A stretch of DNA of 7,254 nucleotides, taken from positions 1 through 7,254 of the forward strand of contig CAMZJG010000045.1 in the NCBI GenBank assembly GCA_947307505.1. Direction: 5' to 3'. Origin of the DNA: an uncultured Clostridia bacterium (GTDB lineage: Bacteria; Bacillota_A; Clostridia; Oscillospirales; Oscillospiraceae). A model generated the notes under the pieces. That model saw nothing but the letters and a program-made list of their open reading frames with translations. It ran no database searches and was not told the origin of the DNA. Made by a program: the position numbers and the translations under genes. Positions 6,150 through 7,254 of the stretch are shown here, one piece after another; position 1 is the first letter of the stretch, and every line of letters starts with the position of its first letter.

Positions 6150-7117
6150 TGGGCGGATCAGACAGGAATCACAGCCTCGCAGAGTTCGCGCCCGCAGGCG
6201 CGAAGAAAACGGAAAGCCTTTTCGGGCGGAATTCATTTCTGCCCGAAAATCCAGCTATCGCCGCAAGTGTCGAAGCGTTCGCCCGAGGCGCGCAGCGGCG
6301 ATGTGATCCTGATCGACCCGGAGCCCGGCGGAGCGGGTCCGGGTCGAAGATATCCAACTTCCACACCCATACGGTCTACTGCGATGGAAAGGATATCCCC
6401 CGGGAACTGGCGGAAGAGGCGGTCCGCCTGGGGTGTCCGGCCCTGGGCTTCTCCGGCCACAGCTATACCGCCTATGACCCGGACTGCTGCATGTCGCCGG
6501 AGGGGTCGGCAGCTTACCGCCGGGAGGTGCTGGCCCTGCGGGAGGAATATGCGGGAAAGCTGGATATCCGCTTGGGTCTGGAGCAGGACTATTATTCCGA
6601 ACTGCCCAGGGAGGAATATGACTACCTCATCGGCAGCGTCCACGCGGTGAAGAAAAACGGTGAATTCGTGATCGTGGATTGGAGCAGGGACATGCTTCTC
6701 AAGGGCGTGGAAAAGCTCTACGGCGGGGACATCTATGCCTTCGCCGAGGATTATTTCCGCCTGGTGGGGGACCTGTGGGAGCGGACCCGCTGCCGCATCG
6801 TGGGGCACTTCGATCTGCTGACCAAGTTCAACGAAGACGGGACCCTGCTGGATGAAACCCATCCCCGTTACCTCCGGGCGGCGGGGGAGGCCCTGGACCG
6901 GCTCCTGGAAGCGCCGGTGCTCTTCGAGATCAACACCGGGTCCATGGCAAGAGGCTATCGGACGACGCCCTATCCCGGCCCCATCCTCCGGCGGGCCATC
7001 GCAAGGAAGGGCGGGACCTTTATCCTCTCTTCGGACTGTCACCGGAAGGAGCAGCTCCTGTACGGCCTGGAGGATCAGCTGAATCAGCCCTATGAAAGGG
7101 TGGAGGAAGCGCCGTAA
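6149..7117 (+). CDS. PHP-family histidinol-phosphatase with an unusual N-terminal extension
   Basis: The predicted function is dephosphorylation of histidinol phosphate to histidinol, the step missing from the other genes here. This PHP-type enzyme is called HisJ or HisK in different species. The domain runs from I68 to the end, about 255 residues, by itself the usual length. Metal-binding residues are all present: H72 and H74 in FHTHTVYCDG, H104 in FSGHS, E145 in LGLEQD, H165 in GSVHAV, H220 in VGHFD, and D296 plus H298 in SSDCHR. The first 67 residues are unlike the family, rich in Ala, Arg, Gly and Ser, and coded by a palindrome-dense stretch probably inserted (see 6152-6349). No in-frame ATG, GTG or TTG occurs between 6149 and the conserved region, so either the extension is translated from ATG 6149 or a non-standard start such as ATA 6350 is used. 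AGGAG at 6133-6137 lies 11 bases before ATG 6149, rather far. Tandem TAA stops end the gene. Confidence 0.85.
   Translation: MGGSDRNHSLAEFAPAGAKKTESLFGRNSFLPENPAIAASVEAFARGAQRRCDPDRPGARRSGSGSKISNFHTHTVYCDGKDIPRELAEEAVRLGCPALGFSGHSYTAYDPDCCMSPEGSAAYRREVLALREEYAGKLDIRLGLEQDYYSELPREEYDYLIGSVHAVKKNGEFVIVDWSRDMLLKGVEKLYGGDIYAFAEDYFRLVGDLWERTRCRIVGHFDLLTKFNEDGTLLDETHPRYLRAAGEALDRLLEAPVLFEINTGSMARGYRTTPYPGPILRRAIARKGGTFILSSDCHRKEQLLYGLEDQLNQPYERVEEAP
6185..6204 (+). repeat. Hairpin 1: perfect 8-bp inverted repeat
   Basis: TTCGCGCC (6185-6192) and GGCGCGAA (6197-6204) are exact reverse complements with a CGCA loop. No T-run follows, so it is not an intrinsic terminator. Confidence 0.85.
6219..6249 (+). 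repeat. Hairpin 2: 13-bp inverted repeat
   Basis: TTTTCGGGCGGAA (6219-6231) pairs with TTCTGCCCGAAAA (6237-6249), leaving a five-base TTCAT loop. The outer nine pairs are perfect and there is one G-T wobble at 6228/6240. The stem is nearly symmetric on both strands, and TCCAGC follows it, so it lacks the U-tract of a terminator. Confidence 0.88.
6257..6302 (+). repeat. Hairpin 3: 8-bp inverted repeat with an inner stem
   Basis: ATCGCCGC (6257-6264) and GCGGCGAT (6295-6302) are exact reverse complements. Inside them, CGCC (6280-6283) and GGCG (6287-6290) form a short stem with a CGA loop. It can be extended by GCG (6275-6277) with CGC (6291-6293) across a TT bulge. Confidence 0.75.
6313..6347 (+). 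repeat. Hairpin 4: perfect 10-bp inverted repeat with inner extension
   Basis: TCGACCCGGA (6313-6322) and TCCGGGTCGA (6338-6347) are exact reverse complements. A further CCCG (6324-6327) with CGGG (6334-6337) continues the stem after a bulged G, leaving a GCGGAG loop. It ends only two bases before the first conserved phosphatase codons, so in mRNA it would sit just ahead of the PHP domain coding sequence. Confidence 0.88.
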
Positions 7118-7130
7118 TAACAACAAATGA

Positions 7131-7167
7131 CGGGGTGCGGCCAAAGGGCCGCACCCCGTATGTTTTT
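7131..7167 (+). terminator. Rho-independent terminator of the his operon, probably bidirectional
   Basis: A perfect 12-bp GC-rich stem, CGGGGTGCGGCC (7131-7142) with GGCCGCACCCCG (7147-7158), has an AAAG loop and is followed on the + strand by TATGTTTTTCT. It begins 13 bases after the phosphatase TAA at 7115-7117. Read on the opposite strand the stem is followed by TCATTTGTTGTTATT, also T-rich, so it could end the converging gene as well. Confidence 0.93.
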
Positions 7168-7172
7168 CTGAC

Positions 7173-7254
7173 TCAGTCCCGGCGGATGAAGTCCGCCATA
7201 TCGTCCAGGACCTCCGGGCCGATGTGCCGTTCTGTCCGGTACTCCTTGCTCGCT
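7173..7254 (-). CDS. 3' end of an unrecognised converging gene (partial)
   Basis: On the minus strand an open frame enters from the window edge and ends with TGA (complement of 7173-7175), just before the shared terminator. The 26 visible residues end in ERHIGPEVLDDMADFIRRD. Support for coding comes from the clean frame, its GC-rich codons, and a stop placed right at the terminator. The fragment is charged and looks like a C-terminal helix. I do not recognise the family and offer no function. It marks the end of the his transcription unit. Confidence 0.6.
   Translation of the reverse strand, partial: ASKEYRTERHIGPEVLDDMADFIRRD

Larger units (their letters stand above)
6163..6311 (+). other. 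Possible closing helix of a multibranch RNA fold
   Basis: CAGGAATCACA at 6163-6173 can pair with TGTGATCCTG at 6302-6311: ten Watson-Crick pairs with a single bulged A (6168). The helix would enclose the first three hairpins, giving a junction like a cloverleaf, with the fourth hairpin immediately outside it. The last pair uses T6302, which the third hairpin can also use, so the junction may be stacked there. The pairing is visible by eye; whether it forms in RNA or DNA was not computed. Confidence 0.5.
6152..6349 (+). repeat. Palindrome-rich putative inserted element, in frame with the phosphatase gene
   Basis: The stretch carries four inverted repeats in under 200 bases, each listed separately, plus a possible closing helix pairing 6163-6173 with 6302-6311. 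Nothing of comparable density was noticed in the flanking his genes. Codons in the phosphatase frame depart from the neighbours' GC-ending habit (TCA, AAT, CCA, AGT, CGA, several GCA). No stop occurs in that frame. If the native gene began Met-Lys-Ile-Ser-Asn, the inserted piece would be 6152-6346, 195 bases or 65 codons, but the exact ends cannot be fixed from one copy. No transposase gene and no clear target duplication are visible. The nearest concept is a small palindromic repeat of the Rickettsia palindromic element or MITE kind. It could instead be a structured intercistronic RNA that happens to be open. Its status as a dispersed repeat is inferred, not seen. Confidence 0.6.

Noticed and set aside
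6185..6347. The four hairpins as transcription terminators or attenuators
   Set aside because: None is followed by a T-tract, and an intact operon gene continues downstream. The real terminator is at 7131-7167.
6149..6349. CRISPR array, tRNA gene or complete insertion sequence in the structured stretch
   Set aside because: There are no regular direct repeats with spacers, no tRNA landmarks such as a TTCRA arm with a CCA-ready acceptor stem, and no transposase reading frame.
6169..6366. 65-residue minus-strand frame over the palindromic stretch
   Set aside because: Inverted repeats make both strands look alike, no ribosome site was seen, and no recognisable protein results.

Overview
The window is the greater part of a histidine biosynthesis operon, all on the + strand, from a GC-rich (by eye about 60-65%) bacterium. 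The likely source is a clostridial Bacillota member. The pointers are a short-form HisG without the C-terminal regulatory domain, a monofunctional HisB, a fused HisIE, a PHP-type histidinol-phosphatase and strong GGAGG ribosome sites. Placement below class level is not supported by what I can see.

The layout is hisG (3' part, 1-489), hisD, hisC, hisB, hisH, hisA, hisF, hisIE and a PHP-family histidinol-phosphatase gene (6149-7117). A strong stem-loop terminator follows at 7131-7167. The last 82 bases hold the 3' end of an unrecognised gene on the opposite strand. Seven successive junctions from hisG/hisD to hisF/hisIE have the same 4-base ATGA stop/start overlap, which suggests tight translational coupling. 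Together the genes cover every step from PRPP + ATP to L-histidine. HisZ, which a short-form HisG normally needs, and any operon promoter or leader must lie upstream of the window.

The one part ordinary his genes do not explain is about 6152-6349, between the hisIE stop and the first conserved residues of the phosphatase. It is about 195-200 bases of dense inverted repeats: four hairpins, with a further helix that could close three of them into a multibranch fold. Its codon use differs from its neighbours. It is nevertheless open in the phosphatase frame and would add about 65 residues of Ala/Arg/Gly/Ser-rich sequence to the N-terminus of an otherwise normal-length enzyme. The best reading is a small palindromic repeat element inserted at the start of the last operon gene, comparable in concept to Rickettsia palindromic elements found inside reading frames. 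This is inference and needs a search for other copies.
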